40,062 bases of DNA from Chryseobacterium sp. ISL-6 (GCF_018613715.1 NZ_JAGGPT010000008.1:1-40062), one strand, 5' to 3'; counted from the stretch's first letter, positions 9,091 to 18,780 are shown. Notes: a model not told the origin generated them from the letters alone. Program-made: numbers and translations.

Positions 9091-9561
9091 TTAGCATTTT
9101 AACGTAAAACCGATCCCTGCTTTAAAAATTGTATTGTGCAGAGATAGAGGCATTATTTGCTTTTTTAAATAAGTCTCAATTAAATTTTCCAGTTCTTTAA
9201 TTTGTTCTTTATTTAAATTGCATTCCATGACTTTATCATCCTTTTCCATTTTTAATAATTGACCACTTCCATTGATGTGAAAGGTATAAACCCATCGTAA
9301 TTTTCGACAAGGAGTACAGTCAATTGAAATTTTATGTTCTACTAAATAGGGAGTGATGCATTTTCCAGTTATACCATTGTTAATGATCGACCAATCGGCA
9401 GACTGATAAATAGTTAATTCTTGTATTTTAGAGGCCTCGTTTTTAACTGATTTTTTCGTTATATCGGATGGTAAGCGTTCATTTGATTTCTTAGTATTTT
9501 CACATCCTGATAAGATAAACAGGAGGCAAAAACTAATTAAGGCTAAGGTTATTGTTTTCAT
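9091..9561 (-). CDS. Small lipoprotein of unknown function
   Basis: A 156-residue predicted lipoprotein. MKTITLALISFCLLFILSGC places the lipidated cysteine at residue 20. A short polar linker follows, then a compact domain with CTPCRKLRWVYTFHINGSGQ and a predicted helix LNKEQIKELENLIETYLKKQ. The pair of cysteines in CTPC resembles a redox motif, but there is no thioredoxin fold around it that I can recognise. It is convergent with the TonB-dependent receptor gene and has no operon partner. I do not recognise the family. Confidence 0.7.
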   Translation of the reverse strand: MKTITLALISFCLLFILSGCENTKKSNERLPSDITKKSVKNEASKIQELTIYQSADWSIINNGITGKCITPYLVEHKISIDCTPCRKLRWVYTFHINGSGQLLKMEKDDKVMECNLNKEQIKELENLIETYLKKQIMPLSLHNTIFKAGIGFTLKC

Positions 9562-9749
9562 GATAAATGTTGATAATATCTAATGCAATTATAATCTAAA
9601 TTTAGAAAACGATTTTTAAAAAGATTAATCTGTTATTGCACGATCTTTTTTGAGTTGGTATAACCTAAGTTAATTCGCCTTAACCATGTTATGGAAATAT
9701 TTTGAGCCTGGCATCTCATATCATTTTATTATTTTTATAAAAAAACTTT

Positions 9750-10175
9750 ATGACCGATTGCATTTTTTGTAAAATAATAAATAGTGAACTACCGGCAAGT
9801 CTCATTTATGAAGATGATCATGTCATTGCCTTCATGGATATACAACCTGTAAATCCAGGACATATATTGGTAGTACCTAAAATTCACAAAGAACTTATCG
9901 CGGAGCTGGATGAGGATCTGACTTCCAGACTGTTTAATGTAGGGGCTAAAATTAATCTGGCGATCAGAAAATCAAATATAAAATCTGAAGGTATTAATTA
10001 TTTCCTGGCCGATGGGGAAGCGGCTGGCCAGGAGGTCTTCCATACGCACTTACATATTATTCCAAGGTTTCAAAATGATGGTTTTGGGCTGAAATTTCAC
10101 AAAACTTATTACGAACTTCCAAAGCGGGAAGAGCTGGATGAGATTTGTGGGAACATTAAACAGTTAATGGAATAG
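9750..10175 (+). CDS. HIT family protein (histidine-triad nucleotide hydrolase)
   Basis: A 141-residue full-length HIT protein. The histidine triad HTHLHIIPR is at residues 98-106 (His98, His100, His102), the nucleotidyl-hydrolase catalytic site. The N-terminus has CIFCKII, and Cys4 with Cys7 can contribute to a zinc site in some members. DIQPVNPGHILVVPK is the usual second block. The family hydrolyses phosphoramidates and AMP-lysine-type adducts, or dinucleotides; the exact substrate cannot be read here. The gene stands alone, starting at an ATG 15 bases after a T-rich run. Confidence 0.9.
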   Translation: MTDCIFCKIINSELPASLIYEDDHVIAFMDIQPVNPGHILVVPKIHKELIAELDEDLTSRLFNVGAKINLAIRKSNIKSEGINYFLADGEAAGQEVFHTHLHIIPRFQNDGFGLKFHKTYYELPKREELDEICGNIKQLME

Positions 10176-10221
10176 TAACTTTATTCTGCTAATACATCAA
10201 TTGTACTACAGTTTATATTTT

Positions 10222-10319
10222 TTTAGACTGTAATCAGGAGCTTTTTCCCGCTATCCACTCATACTCCTCGCTCCAAACCATTTCCCATTCCTGCTGCGGG
10301 GTAACCGTTTCTATCGGGG
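10222..10319 (-). repeat. GC-rich 3' element abutting a stop codon
   Basis: Just after the TAG of the serine hydrolase gene, the minus strand enters a 98-base segment much richer in G and C than any spacer nearby. It contains GGAGC and GCTCC arms about 28 bases apart (10238-10275). It is completely open in one minus-strand frame, reading ETVTPQQEWEMVWSEEYEW and stopping after GKSS. It looks like a dispersed Bacteroidota element that I believe I have seen in other genomes, but I cannot name it. There is only one copy in this window. Confidence 0.4.
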
Positions 10320-11966
10320 CTATAAAACAGCCGGAAGAATAAAATTTTCCAGTATTTTGGTTACCTGAGGGTGAGCATAACTTTGATTGTATGCGCTAGC
10401 TGTAATAACGATAACTAAAGGTTGGTCTTTAAAAATAAGAATATAATTCCCACCATTTCCTGCACAGTAAAATGCTTCAGCCTTTTTGTTGCCCACACTG
10501 AAACTTTTGTTCCAGAAAAAATAGCTGTAATATTCATCTTTTCTATCCGGTATTTGAATCTGTCTGGTGAGTGTTTTTAACACCCAGCTTTGAGGAATGA
10601 TCTGTTTTTTATTCCACATCCCATTGTTTTTATAAAGCTGTCCATATTTAGCAAAATCCAATGCATTCATACGAATACTTCCTGCTGTATTGGGAATATT
10701 CTGTGGAGTATATTGCCATTTGTAATTTTTAATACCCAATGGATGAAAGAGCTTTTCTTCAGCAAATTTTTCTAAGCCCATTGGTACCGATTTGTTGATG
10801 ATATCTCCTATAATGATGGTACCCGCTGTAAAGTAATGCCATTTATTTTTAAAGGTCTGATCATATGGTAGATTCAAAGTAAAGTCAACCCAATTACTGG
10901 TAGGATACATATTCTCTTCATTTCCGGGAGAATTTTCATCGCTATCATCGGCATCAAATCCAGATGACATGGTTATAAGCTCTTTAATAGCTGCATGATC
11001 TTTACCCTGAGGATGCTGATAGGACTGGATATTATAAAAAGCACCGAGTTCTTGATTTTCGTCTTTAATGAGGTTATTACCAATAGCAATTCCTAATAAA
11101 GTTGAGGCAAAAGATTTTCCAACAGATCTTGGATCATGCAGTGTATTTCTGTCTTCCCCGTTAAAATATTCTTCTATCTGCAGTTTACCTTCATTAATAA
11201 CGATAATGCTGTTGATCTGTTTAAAAATTCCTTCATCAATAGATCCCTTCAATTCCTTTATTTTGTCTTCATTGAATTTTTTAGAGGAAATCTCAAAACC
11301 CACATAAGTCATTGGTTTATTGAGTTTAATAGGGTTGATATCAATTTTTGGATTTTGTGAAACATCTAAAGCCAATTCACCTTTTGCTAACAGAGGACTT
11401 ACTTTAATTTCATTATTTATGTTGACATAAGCACGGATTTCCAAACGAAGTTTATGTTGTCCGTCCTGTAATGCTTTGTCCCCGCCATTCGCTATAAATC
11501 TGTTCCAGAAAGATTCACTCCATGTTCCCTGACCATTTGTATTATTAATTAAAGGTCTGTTGAGTACCAATGCCGTATCCTGTACTTTTTGATAAGGTGC
11601 ACCGGGTGAAAGATTACTTCGATAGATTTCCTTATCATCTATCCAAAGTGTAAATTGATAATTGCCTTTTCTGAATAAGGAGTCTTTCTCTATATTCGGA
11701 GAAAGTTCAGATTTGTAGTCTGTAAGTGATTTATCAAAAAATGCAACAAAGGAAAGGTCACTTTTATTGGTTAATGTATATTTTTTGACCAGATCATTTT
11801 CCTTAATCTGATGTGAATTTTTAAAAGCTGGAAGAAATACTATTTTTCCAATGTTTTTAGAATAGAACTCATCATTATAGTCTGATTTTAGAAGTGAATT
11901 GTTTTGAGCACTTGCCTGTTTAACAAATGCAAAAAAAATGATAAATATTAAAATTGAATTTTTCAC
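10320..11966 (-). CDS. Serine hydrolase (beta-lactamase family) with long N-terminal domain
   Basis: A secreted protein of about 548 residues. The C-terminal 300 residues have the beta-lactamase/class C PBP fold, with the nucleophile motif SVGK (Ser281, Lys284) and a late GNGGN. The first 230 mature residues are a separate beta-rich region without catalytic motifs. I prefer the GTG at 11966, because VKNSILIFIIFFAFVKQASAQ is a normal 21-residue signal peptide. The frame extends to an ATG at 12035, but that would add a second hydrophobic stretch encoded by a T-rich run, in which a promoter-like CAGATTTG lies. Beta-lactamase-family serine hydrolases of this kind include esterases and D-amino-acid peptidases, so drug resistance should not be assumed. 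Confidence 0.85.
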   Translation of the reverse strand: MKNSILIFIIFFAFVKQASAQNNSLLKSDYNDEFYSKNIGKIVFLPAFKNSHQIKENDLVKKYTLTNKSDLSFVAFFDKSLTDYKSELSPNIEKDSLFRKGNYQFTLWIDDKEIYRSNLSPGAPYQKVQDTALVLNRPLINNTNGQGTWSESFWNRFIANGGDKALQDGQHKLRLEIRAYVNINNEIKVSPLLAKGELALDVSQNPKIDINPIKLNKPMTYVGFEISSKKFNEDKIKELKGSIDEGIFKQINSIIVINEGKLQIEEYFNGEDRNTLHDPRSVGKSFASTLLGIAIGNNLIKDENQELGAFYNIQSYQHPQGKDHAAIKELITMSSGFDADDSDENSPGNEENMYPTSNWVDFTLNLPYDQTFKNKWHYFTAGTIIIGDIINKSVPMGLEKFAEEKLFHPLGIKNYKWQYTPQNIPNTAGSIRMNALDFAKYGQLYKNNGMWNKKQIIPQSWVLKTLTRQIQIPDRKDEYYSYFFWNKSFSVGNKKAEAFYCAGNGGNYILIFKDQPLVIVITASAYNQSYAHPQVTKILENFILPAVL

Positions 11967-12102
11967 GGAGTAGATGTTATATATGGGTACAAATCTGACG
12001 AAAAAAAAGGTAGAAAAATAGAACGAGATTAACATCTTCGCCTTTTTTCTGTGATGGACTTATGCTGATCTCTATATGTAAATGATTTTAATCGAAATGA
12101 AT

Positions 12103-12110
12103 TACATTTG
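12103..12110 (+). promoter_or_regulatory. Flavobacterial -7 box of the DUF2071 gene
   Basis: TACATTTG is an exact TAnnTTTG match, 50 bases before the ATG at 12161. Confidence 0.5.
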
Positions 12111-12160
12111 TCATTACAACGAAACATCATTTTCAGCATTTAAATAAGTTGTAACAAAAG

Positions 12161-12868
12161 ATGAAACTACCAGCAATACACGGATATATAGACCGGAGGA
12201 TACTCATAAATTTCACAGCTGATCCAAAAGTTGTAGAGAAAATTATTCCTTTTCCATTCAGACCACATCTTTATAAAAATAAGGCTATCGTTGGAATCTG
12301 CCTGATCAGGCTTAAAAGTATAAAAACTTTAGGTTTGCCGGATTTCATGGGGATAGGTTCTGAAAATGGGGCACACCGGATTGCGGTAGAATGGGACGAA
12401 GATGGTGAAGTAAAGACCGGAGTTTATATTCCACGGCGAGATACTTCGTCAAAAATAAATGCACTGGTGGGTGGACGCATTTTTCCAGGTAAACACTATC
12501 ATGCAAAGTTTAATGTAGAAGAAAAAAATAAAAAATATCATATTGATTTTAAGAGTTCGGATCAGTTGGAAACTTCAATCGATGCAAGAGAAACCGAAAC
12601 ATTCAATACCCGTTCTATATTCGGAACCTTAGAAGAGGCTTCAGGTTTTTTTGAAAAAGGAAGTCTTGGATATTCCCCCAATCAAGATAAATTTGAGGGG
12701 CTGCAACTTAATACCTACAAATGGGAAATGCAACCTCTTGATGTATTGGAAGTAAAATCAACCTTTTACGAAAATGAGCACGTTTTCCCAAAAGGTTCCA
12801 TAGTATTTGATAACGCTCTATTAATGACAAATATTGAGCACACATGGAAAACGATGCCTGATAAATGA
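12161..12868 (+). CDS. DUF2071 family protein (acetoacetate-decarboxylase-like fold)
   Basis: A 235-residue cytoplasmic protein with DUF2071 features: GYIDRRILINFTADP near the start, PFPFRPHLYKNKAIVGICLIRL, then RIAVEWDEDGEVKTGVYIPRRDT and VGGRIFPGKH. The family is related by fold to acetoacetate decarboxylase, but its reaction is unknown. It is followed 36 bases later by the TfoX-like gene on the same strand, so the two may be co-transcribed. No signal peptide or membrane segment is visible. Confidence 0.82.
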   Translation: MKLPAIHGYIDRRILINFTADPKVVEKIIPFPFRPHLYKNKAIVGICLIRLKSIKTLGLPDFMGIGSENGAHRIAVEWDEDGEVKTGVYIPRRDTSSKINALVGGRIFPGKHYHAKFNVEEKNKKYHIDFKSSDQLETSIDARETETFNTRSIFGTLEEASGFFEKGSLGYSPNQDKFEGLQLNTYKWEMQPLDVLEVKSTFYENEHVFPKGSIVFDNALLMTNIEHTWKTMPDK

Positions 12869-12904
12869 TAATTTCTTTAGAATCAAATAAATTAAAGCAA
12901 TATT

Positions 12905-13240
12905 ATGTACAACGAAACATTGGTAAATCGCATACGGGAAACATTGATCGGTGAAAAGAATGTTGTTGAGAAAAAGATGTTTCAGGGTTTGAGCTTTATG
13001 GTTGATGATAAATTATGTATAGGAGTCCGTGATAACGAAATCCTATGCAGAATTGATCCTGAAAAAGCAGAACTCGAATTGGAAAAAAACTATTGCCGGC
13101 CTATGATGCATGGCGGAAAGATGATGAAAGGATACATTTTCATCAGTGAAGAGGGATACCAACACAATAGCGATTTCCATTATTATGTAAACCTTTGTCT
13201 GGAGTACAATAAAGTTGTTCAGAAGACCAAAAAGAAATAG
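12905..13240 (+). CDS. TfoX N-terminal domain protein
   Basis: A 111-residue protein matching the TfoX/Sxy N-terminal domain: RIRETL, then VVEKKMFQGLSFMVDDKLCIGV, and RPMMHGGKMMKGYIFI. In gamma-proteobacteria Sxy/TfoX induces competence together with CRP. Stand-alone N-terminal domain proteins such as this are common in other phyla, and their role is not established. It lacks the C-terminal TfoX domain. It sits 36 bases after the DUF2071 gene, a possible two-gene operon. Confidence 0.85.
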   Translation: MYNETLVNRIRETLIGEKNVVEKKMFQGLSFMVDDKLCIGVRDNEILCRIDPEKAELELEKNYCRPMMHGGKMMKGYIFISEEGYQHNSDFHYYVNLCLEYNKVVQKTKKK

Positions 13241-13292
13241 CGGATAGTATCTTACTTCTTTTACTAAAGAGTCGTGGAAAGGACGAATAATT

Positions 13293-14342
13293 TTATTTTC
13301 CAATCATCATAAATTGATCCAATCTTTTAGCAAATTCCCCCTGTTTACATCCGGCAATAAAATAAACAAATCCAACTTTTGAATCCTTGTAAAATTGAAA
13401 CAAAGAATTGTAGCAATTGCCGTTACTCCCACCGTGAGAATATTTTAAGCCATAGGGGGTCTCTTGAACATAAACGCCCAATCCCATATTGATTTTTAAG
13501 TTTGGATCCATATCCTCTTCATGAATTTCTACCTGTGAACCAACCATAGACTGGAAAGTACTATTTAGAATATAGCTTTCCCTGATTAATTCAATGATGA
13601 ATTTAGCGTATTTTTTAGACTCCGTATATAAACTGTAAGCGGCATGTGGTTTTATATAAGGTTCATTTCTGCCTCTTTCATTATTGTCCTTTATCCCATC
13701 TGCTAAATGCTTGTTTATATAATCATTGAAGACCAGGTAAGAGTTTTTGATAGACATGGGTTTCATGACATATTTTTCAACAAGTTGATCTATGGTTTTA
13801 CCCGTTAGGTGTTCTACAACAAAGGCAAGATATCCGTATCCTTCCCCTGAGTAGCCAAATTTGGTGCCTGGAGTAAAATTTATGGTCAGTTTATTATTTT
13901 CTCTCCAGTTCGGAAACCCTGTAGTATGATCAAGAACCATTCTTGCTGTAATTAATTTATAACGGTCATCATAAGCAATATCGGGATAAGGGAAATATTG
14001 GTAAAGTGGAGTGTCTAAATTAAGAATACCTTCCTTAACAAGTTGGAGGACTGTATAGGAAAACATTGGTTTAGTCATGGATGCAGCTTCAAAAATGGTA
14101 TTCTCATCAATAGGTTCCTGTTTGGTATTTTTGGTTCCTATAGCTTTTGAATAGACTACTTTGTTACCTTTAATTACGGCAATTGATAATGCTGAAATCT
14201 GAAGTGAATCTACTTCTTTTCTGATAAAGGCATCCATTTCTTGGCCGGAAACATTTACCCCTCTCACGGTTTTTATCTGAGCAGATATATTTTGGGAGAT
14301 AAGAGCGATGATGAATAGATTACAAATATTGAACTTTCTCAT
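13293..14342 (-). CDS. Serine hydrolase (beta-lactamase family)
   Basis: A 349-residue secreted serine hydrolase. It has a signal peptide at residues 1-21 (SQNISAQ), nucleophile motif SMTK (Ser88, Lys91), a Tyr block FGYSGEGYGYL and a C-terminal HGGSNG in place of KTG. This combination marks the class C beta-lactamase/D-alanyl-D-alanine carboxypeptidase/esterase group. The gene is divergent from the next serine hydrolase (start 14525) across a 182-base spacer, and both carry xxSMxKPxxxY, so they may be duplicated. Substrate unknown. Confidence 0.9.
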   Translation of the reverse strand: MRKFNICNLFIIALISQNISAQIKTVRGVNVSGQEMDAFIRKEVDSLQISALSIAVIKGNKVVYSKAIGTKNTKQEPIDENTIFEAASMTKPMFSYTVLQLVKEGILNLDTPLYQYFPYPDIAYDDRYKLITARMVLDHTTGFPNWRENNKLTINFTPGTKFGYSGEGYGYLAFVVEHLTGKTIDQLVEKYVMKPMSIKNSYLVFNDYINKHLADGIKDNNERGRNEPYIKPHAAYSLYTESKKYAKFIIELIRESYILNSTFQSMVGSQVEIHEEDMDPNLKINMGLGVYVQETPYGLKYSHGGSNGNCYNSLFQFYKDSKVGFVYFIAGCKQGEFAKRLDQFMMIGK

Positions 14343-14524
14343 ATTACTTTTAATTAGGTTAAAGTTTGAATTTTCTTATTAGTAAGACAACTACTATTGT
14401 AATTTGGTTACACGAGACTTATTTTTTGTAAATAATATCCTTCATAAGATTGTTTTATTCATTTGAAGTAGTATCTGATATTCACAAAAGTTGTCTATTT
14501 TTAACCAATCAAATTTAAACTAAT

Positions 14525-16333
14525 ATGAAAACCAAAGCTCCTTTTTATATGATATTTCTGTTCGGAATGGTAGCAAATCAACTATTTGCCCAAACAGACA
14601 CTCAGTTAAAAAATGAAATTGCTAAAGTAGAATCAGGATTAATGCCTGCAGTTCGTTTTGAGGGTGAGCCTCTTTGGACTATGGAGTCTCGAATGAAATA
14701 TTATAATGTTCCGGGAGTAAGTATAGCAGTTATCAAAAACTCTAAGGTGATTTGGAGCAAAGCCTACGGATTAGCAGATGTAGAATCTAAAATTCCAGTA
14801 ACTACTGAGACAAGGTTTCAGGCAGCATCCATGAGTAAGCCGGTAAGTGCATACGCCGCATTAAAAGAAGTGGAGCTTGGAAAAATAAATCCAGATGCTG
14901 ATGTGAATGCTTATTTGAAATCATGGAAAATTCCGGAAAATGAATTCACAAATGAGAAAAAAGTAAGTCTTAAACATATTGTCAGTCATACCGCAGGGCT
15001 TACGGTGAGTGGTTTTCCGGGATATGAAGTAGGTAAACCTGTGCCAACACTGATTCAGCTTTTGAACGGGCAAGGTCCGGCTAATACCCCAGCTATTTTT
15101 GTTGATAAAATACCAGGAAAACCATTGCGATATTCCGGTGGTGGATATTGTGTGATGCAGCAAATGCTCATTGATATTGAAGGTAAAGACTTTGCAACGA
15201 TTATGAATGAAAAAGTACTTTTACCACTGGGAATGAAAAACAGCACGTTTAACCAGCCTTTACCGGAAGCTTTGGCATCGTTGGCCGCTACAGCTTACAA
15301 TGAGAGCGGAGCCAGGGTTCAAGGAAGATATCATACCTATCCAGAACAGGCACCTGCCGGTTTATGGACGACCGCTGAAGATTATGCAAAATTTGTCATT
15401 GACATCCAAAATACACTAAGTGGAAAAAGCCATACTATCATTTCTCAAAAAATGGCAGAAGAGTTTACAAGTCCTTTTATCGAACCATTCGTAGGATTGG
15501 GTATTTTTCTTGCTAATAAAAACGGACAGGTTTACTTTCATCACGGTGGCTGGAATGAGGGTTTCAGCAGCGACTTTACAGGAAACACAACCAGCGGTGA
15601 TGGCGTTGTTATTTTTACGAATACGAATAAGCCCGAATTTATCAATGAGCTGCTTCGATCAGTTGCAACTGTTTATCAATGGCCGAATTTTATGAATCCA
15701 GTCGATAAAATTCTACCCTTAACGGCAAGTGACTTAAATAATAATATAGGTCGTTACCGACTTGATAAATATAGTTTTTGCAAAATCTATCACGAAAAAG
15801 GAAAACTAATGGCGATCAATAATGTAGAAACTCCTAAAGAACTTATTAAAGTAGGAGAGAACACTTACGCCCTAAGGGATTGGGACTATAAAGTGACATT
15901 TGCGAAAAATCCTAAAACAGGCAAGAAAGAACTTGTGCAGATCTTACTCGACAATGCTGCTATTAGACAAAGAGGTGATCAAATGAACAAGGATGAAAAA
16001 ACACCTTTAGAATTGATTCTTGAAGGGCAATTTGAGAAAGGTCTGGAGGCATATAAGAAAGCTAAAACTGAAGATCCTGCTAATGAGCAGCTTTCTGAAG
16101 GTTCTGTGAACGGAACAGGTTATGCATTGCTTGGACAAAAAGATTTCAAGAAAGCTATTGATGTATTCCGCGTAAATACCATATTGTATCCTAACAGTGA
16201 TAATGTTTATGACAGTTTGGGAGAAGCCTATCTGAAAGCCGGACAAAAAGATAAAGCGAAACAGAATTATCAAAAGGTATTGGAAATTAATCCCAATAAT
16301 GAAAGTGCTGCAAAAGCTCTAAAAACATTATAA
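14525..16333 (+). CDS. Serine hydrolase with C-terminal TPR repeats
   Basis: A 602-residue secreted protein. Residues 1-22 are a signal peptide (LFAQ). The beta-lactamase-fold domain spans about 50-370, with SMSK (Ser102, Lys105), Tyr203 in RYSGGGY, and HHGGWNEGF as the third motif. After a linker beta domain (about 395-480), the last 110 residues form tetratricopeptide repeats (LEAYKKAKTEDPANEQL, GQKDFKKAIDVFRVN, AGQKDKAKQNYQKVLEINP). The TPR region suggests a protein partner in the periplasm or on the surface. It is divergent from another serine hydrolase. A terminator follows at 16340. Confidence 0.92.
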   Translation: MKTKAPFYMIFLFGMVANQLFAQTDTQLKNEIAKVESGLMPAVRFEGEPLWTMESRMKYYNVPGVSIAVIKNSKVIWSKAYGLADVESKIPVTTETRFQAASMSKPVSAYAALKEVELGKINPDADVNAYLKSWKIPENEFTNEKKVSLKHIVSHTAGLTVSGFPGYEVGKPVPTLIQLLNGQGPANTPAIFVDKIPGKPLRYSGGGYCVMQQMLIDIEGKDFATIMNEKVLLPLGMKNSTFNQPLPEALASLAATAYNESGARVQGRYHTYPEQAPAGLWTTAEDYAKFVIDIQNTLSGKSHTIISQKMAEEFTSPFIEPFVGLGIFLANKNGQVYFHHGGWNEGFSSDFTGNTTSGDGVVIFTNTNKPEFINELLRSVATVYQWPNFMNPVDKILPLTASDLNNNIGRYRLDKYSFCKIYHEKGKLMAINNVETPKELIKVGENTYALRDWDYKVTFAKNPKTGKKELVQILLDNAAIRQRGDQMNKDEKTPLELILEGQFEKGLEAYKKAKTEDPANEQLSEGSVNGTGYALLGQKDFKKAIDVFRVNTILYPNSDNVYDSLGEAYLKAGQKDKAKQNYQKVLEINPNNESAAKALKTL

Positions 16334-16336
16334 AAG

Positions 16337-16370
16337 AAACTGCCTTCAGAAATGAGGGTAGCTTTTTTTA
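16337..16370 (+). terminator. Terminator of the TPR serine hydrolase gene
   Basis: CTGCCTTC and GAGGGTAG pair over 8 bases (two G-T wobbles) around a six-base loop, followed by seven T. Confidence 0.75.
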
Positions 16371-16419
16371 ATATGCTCCGAAAAGCTTCTATAACAGAAT
16401 TTTTTATTGCCAATTATAT

Positions 16420-17250
16420 TTACAAACCCTGCAACCAATCAATTTCGATGATATTATTATCTTTCTTTAATCTTTCTTTTGTCAGTTTTTCGACCTCACG
16501 TACAACTTCGGTTCCTGTACGGAAATTTCCGGAGCTATCTTTCTGGTCTATTATTTTTCCCTGCATATAGAGCTGTCTTGTACTTGCTGCAGGATCTTTT
16601 CGATAGTTGGTAAATAATTCTATGAATTTCTCCTGAGTTAAAGAAATTACTTTTGCCTGAGGATTTAATTCCGGATATTGCAAGTCACTGTTGATATTCT
16701 TTACCCCCACCAATTCAAACGCATGACTATGAGTGTTATCTTCGATTTTTATAATAAGTCCTGGTAAACCTTTAAATTTGTAAGGGCCATCCTGAATTGT
16801 AATATCAGAAGAAAACCAGGCAGTCCATTGTCTGCCTCCAAAATTTGTAATTGCTTTTTGAGTATTATATTCACCTATTTTCTGCTTATCCGGAAAAATT
16901 TTCCACTCCATTTTTCGATCGTCTTCCACTTTTATTTTTCCAAGACCATAATCTGTAGTTTTAAAAAATACTTTATCAGGATAGTTTTTTTCAATACGGT
17001 ATAAAAGGTCTGCATTTGGTATGTAAAATTGCCCCTTCTTAGCTTGAGCAATGGAGGTTGAATCTTCAACATTCTTACGGTGGCTATAGAACGAAGATTT
17101 GGCATTGGTAATATCTAAAAACATCAGTTCTTTGACCACATTAGACCTATTGGTAGAGTCAGGAACGTATTTATATTGATATATGAACCTTTTATTTTGA
17201 CCATGTATCATCTGAACGAAAAGAAAGAAAACTAAAAATAAATTTTTCAT
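16420..17250 (-). CDS. GLPGLI family protein
   Basis: A 276-residue protein carrying the family-defining motif GLPGLI at residues 161-166, followed by IKIEDNTHSHAFELV. A signal peptide is at 1-17 (MIHGQ). The region WTAWFSSDITIQDGPYKFKGLPGL is typical of this Bacteroidota-specific exported family. Its function is unknown, although members are often found near TonB-dependent receptors or peptidases. It is convergent with the TPR serine hydrolase gene and stands alone. Confidence 0.92.
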   Translation of the reverse strand: MKNLFLVFFLFVQMIHGQNKRFIYQYKYVPDSTNRSNVVKELMFLDITNAKSSFYSHRKNVEDSTSIAQAKKGQFYIPNADLLYRIEKNYPDKVFFKTTDYGLGKIKVEDDRKMEWKIFPDKQKIGEYNTQKAITNFGGRQWTAWFSSDITIQDGPYKFKGLPGLIIKIEDNTHSHAFELVGVKNINSDLQYPELNPQAKVISLTQEKFIELFTNYRKDPAASTRQLYMQGKIIDQKDSSGNFRTGTEVVREVEKLTKERLKKDNNIIEIDWLQGL

Positions 17251-17546
17251 AATACATTGTTGTGGTTATTTGTAAATATAGATATTAAATCAAATAAGTG
17301 GGCAATGTTTTTAAGCTAATCAGCTCGTAATACAGAATTACCGAACTTCTGATGTAATGGAATCATCGACATAGTTGTTTTTATTAGTAAACAAATTAAT
17401 GCTAAAGAGCACCTGAGAATTTCTAATATGCCGCATTTAACAACAACCTAAATTTTTTATGTTCAAAATTGAAACATAAAAACTCAAATTACCAATCCAT
17501 ATTAATACTTTAGCCATAAAATAACTTCATAAAAAATGTATCAATA

Positions 17547-18644
17547 ATGCAAAAAATTATACTTGCTTTGTTCGTCTTTCTTGCTTCGCAAATCGTGTCA
17601 GCACAAACCTTCGATGACAGTTCATGCTGGGAATATTTTAAATTGACCGCAGACTTGAAACAGGATAAGCCTCTGGACAAAAAAACATGGGATCAATTTT
17701 TAAAAAATGAAGCCATACAAGTTTATCTGAACGATCAGGGAGTTGACAGCACCTACACGGAGAGTTACAGAAGATCAATGGAAATTGTATATATGCCAAA
17801 AAACAGTGCGATTTTACAGGAAAAACTAAAAAAGCCGATGAGCAATTGGTGGATTTATAACATCAATGAGTGTAAGGTAAACGAAGATCAGATGAAAAAA
17901 TACCTTACAGATATCAAAAAAGATTCTAAAGGTTATTTTGATACTTGTTATCAGTATACCTATAATATGCTTCCCAAGAAATATCAGAAAAAAGCACCCA
18001 ATTATAAAGTGACAATTATTCCGATACATAATGACGCCCATGTTGAGAACGGATGGATCATATATACACTTATTTCAGCATACTTTCACGATGCCAACAA
18101 AATGGGGGCAATGGGAGGTCATGAGTTTCATCATTTGCTTAGGCCCCAACTTGTATTTAAAACTGATGATCAGGATGCAGTCATTATCAGTCTGCTTCAA
18201 AAAATACTAAACGAAGGAAGTGCTGATTTAACAGATAAAATTTATGAAGGGAAAGATGCAATAAAGCTATTGGAATATCAGAGAGGAACTGGTCCAGAAT
18301 TCATAGCAGATGGAGCGAAAGTGATTAAAAATATTGATTCTCTATTATCTGTAAAACAATTAGACCGATCCAAGCTAAAAATGAATAAGCTGATCAATAA
18401 TGGCAACAGGAATGGTCATATCCCGGGATTTTATATGTCTAACATTATAGATAAGGGTGGATATAAAAAAGAATTGATCAAGTATATCGATGACCCTTTT
18501 CAATTTGTATATCTATATGATAAAGCGTCGAGAAAAGTTAAGGATGCTTATATTCTGTCATCGACCACGATGGATCTTATTCATGAATTAGATAAAAAGT
18601 ACAGACCTAAAGCTACTATTGAGCAACAGCAATTGAACAATTAA
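17547..18644 (+). CDS. DUF5700 putative zinc-dependent protease
   Basis: A 365-residue exported protein with a signal peptide at 1-19 (QIVSAQ). Residues 191-196 read GHEFHH, so HEFHH fits the gluzincin HExxH metal-binding motif (His192, Glu193, His196). Glu223 in ILNEGSADLTD is a good third ligand with an adjacent Asp. Upstream are a WWIYNINE segment and NDAHVENGWIIY. This matches DUF5700, a family proposed to be Zn-dependent proteases; the substrate is unknown. It is monocistronic with a strong terminator. A near-consensus box lies around 17508. Confidence 0.85.
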   Translation: MQKIILALFVFLASQIVSAQTFDDSSCWEYFKLTADLKQDKPLDKKTWDQFLKNEAIQVYLNDQGVDSTYTESYRRSMEIVYMPKNSAILQEKLKKPMSNWWIYNINECKVNEDQMKKYLTDIKKDSKGYFDTCYQYTYNMLPKKYQKKAPNYKVTIIPIHNDAHVENGWIIYTLISAYFHDANKMGAMGGHEFHHLLRPQLVFKTDDQDAVIISLLQKILNEGSADLTDKIYEGKDAIKLLEYQRGTGPEFIADGAKVIKNIDSLLSVKQLDRSKLKMNKLINNGNRNGHIPGFYMSNIIDKGGYKKELIKYIDDPFQFVYLYDKASRKVKDAYILSSTTMDLIHELDKKYRPKATIEQQQLNN

Positions 18645-18649
18645 AAATT

Positions 18650-18680
18650 AAAAAGGACAAATCATTGATTTGTCCTTTTT
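18650..18680 (+). terminator. Strong terminator after the DUF5700 gene
   Basis: AAAAAGGACAAATC, three-base loop, then the exact complement ending in TTTTT. It starts six bases after the stop codon. Confidence 0.9.
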
Positions 18681-18780
18681 CTTTTATATACAGCAGATCA
18701 ACCGGATTGAACAGGCTTAACGTATTGAAATTCAATATTGTGACTGGTTTGTGGCTAAGGAGTAGAAAAGGGCTTCAGAG

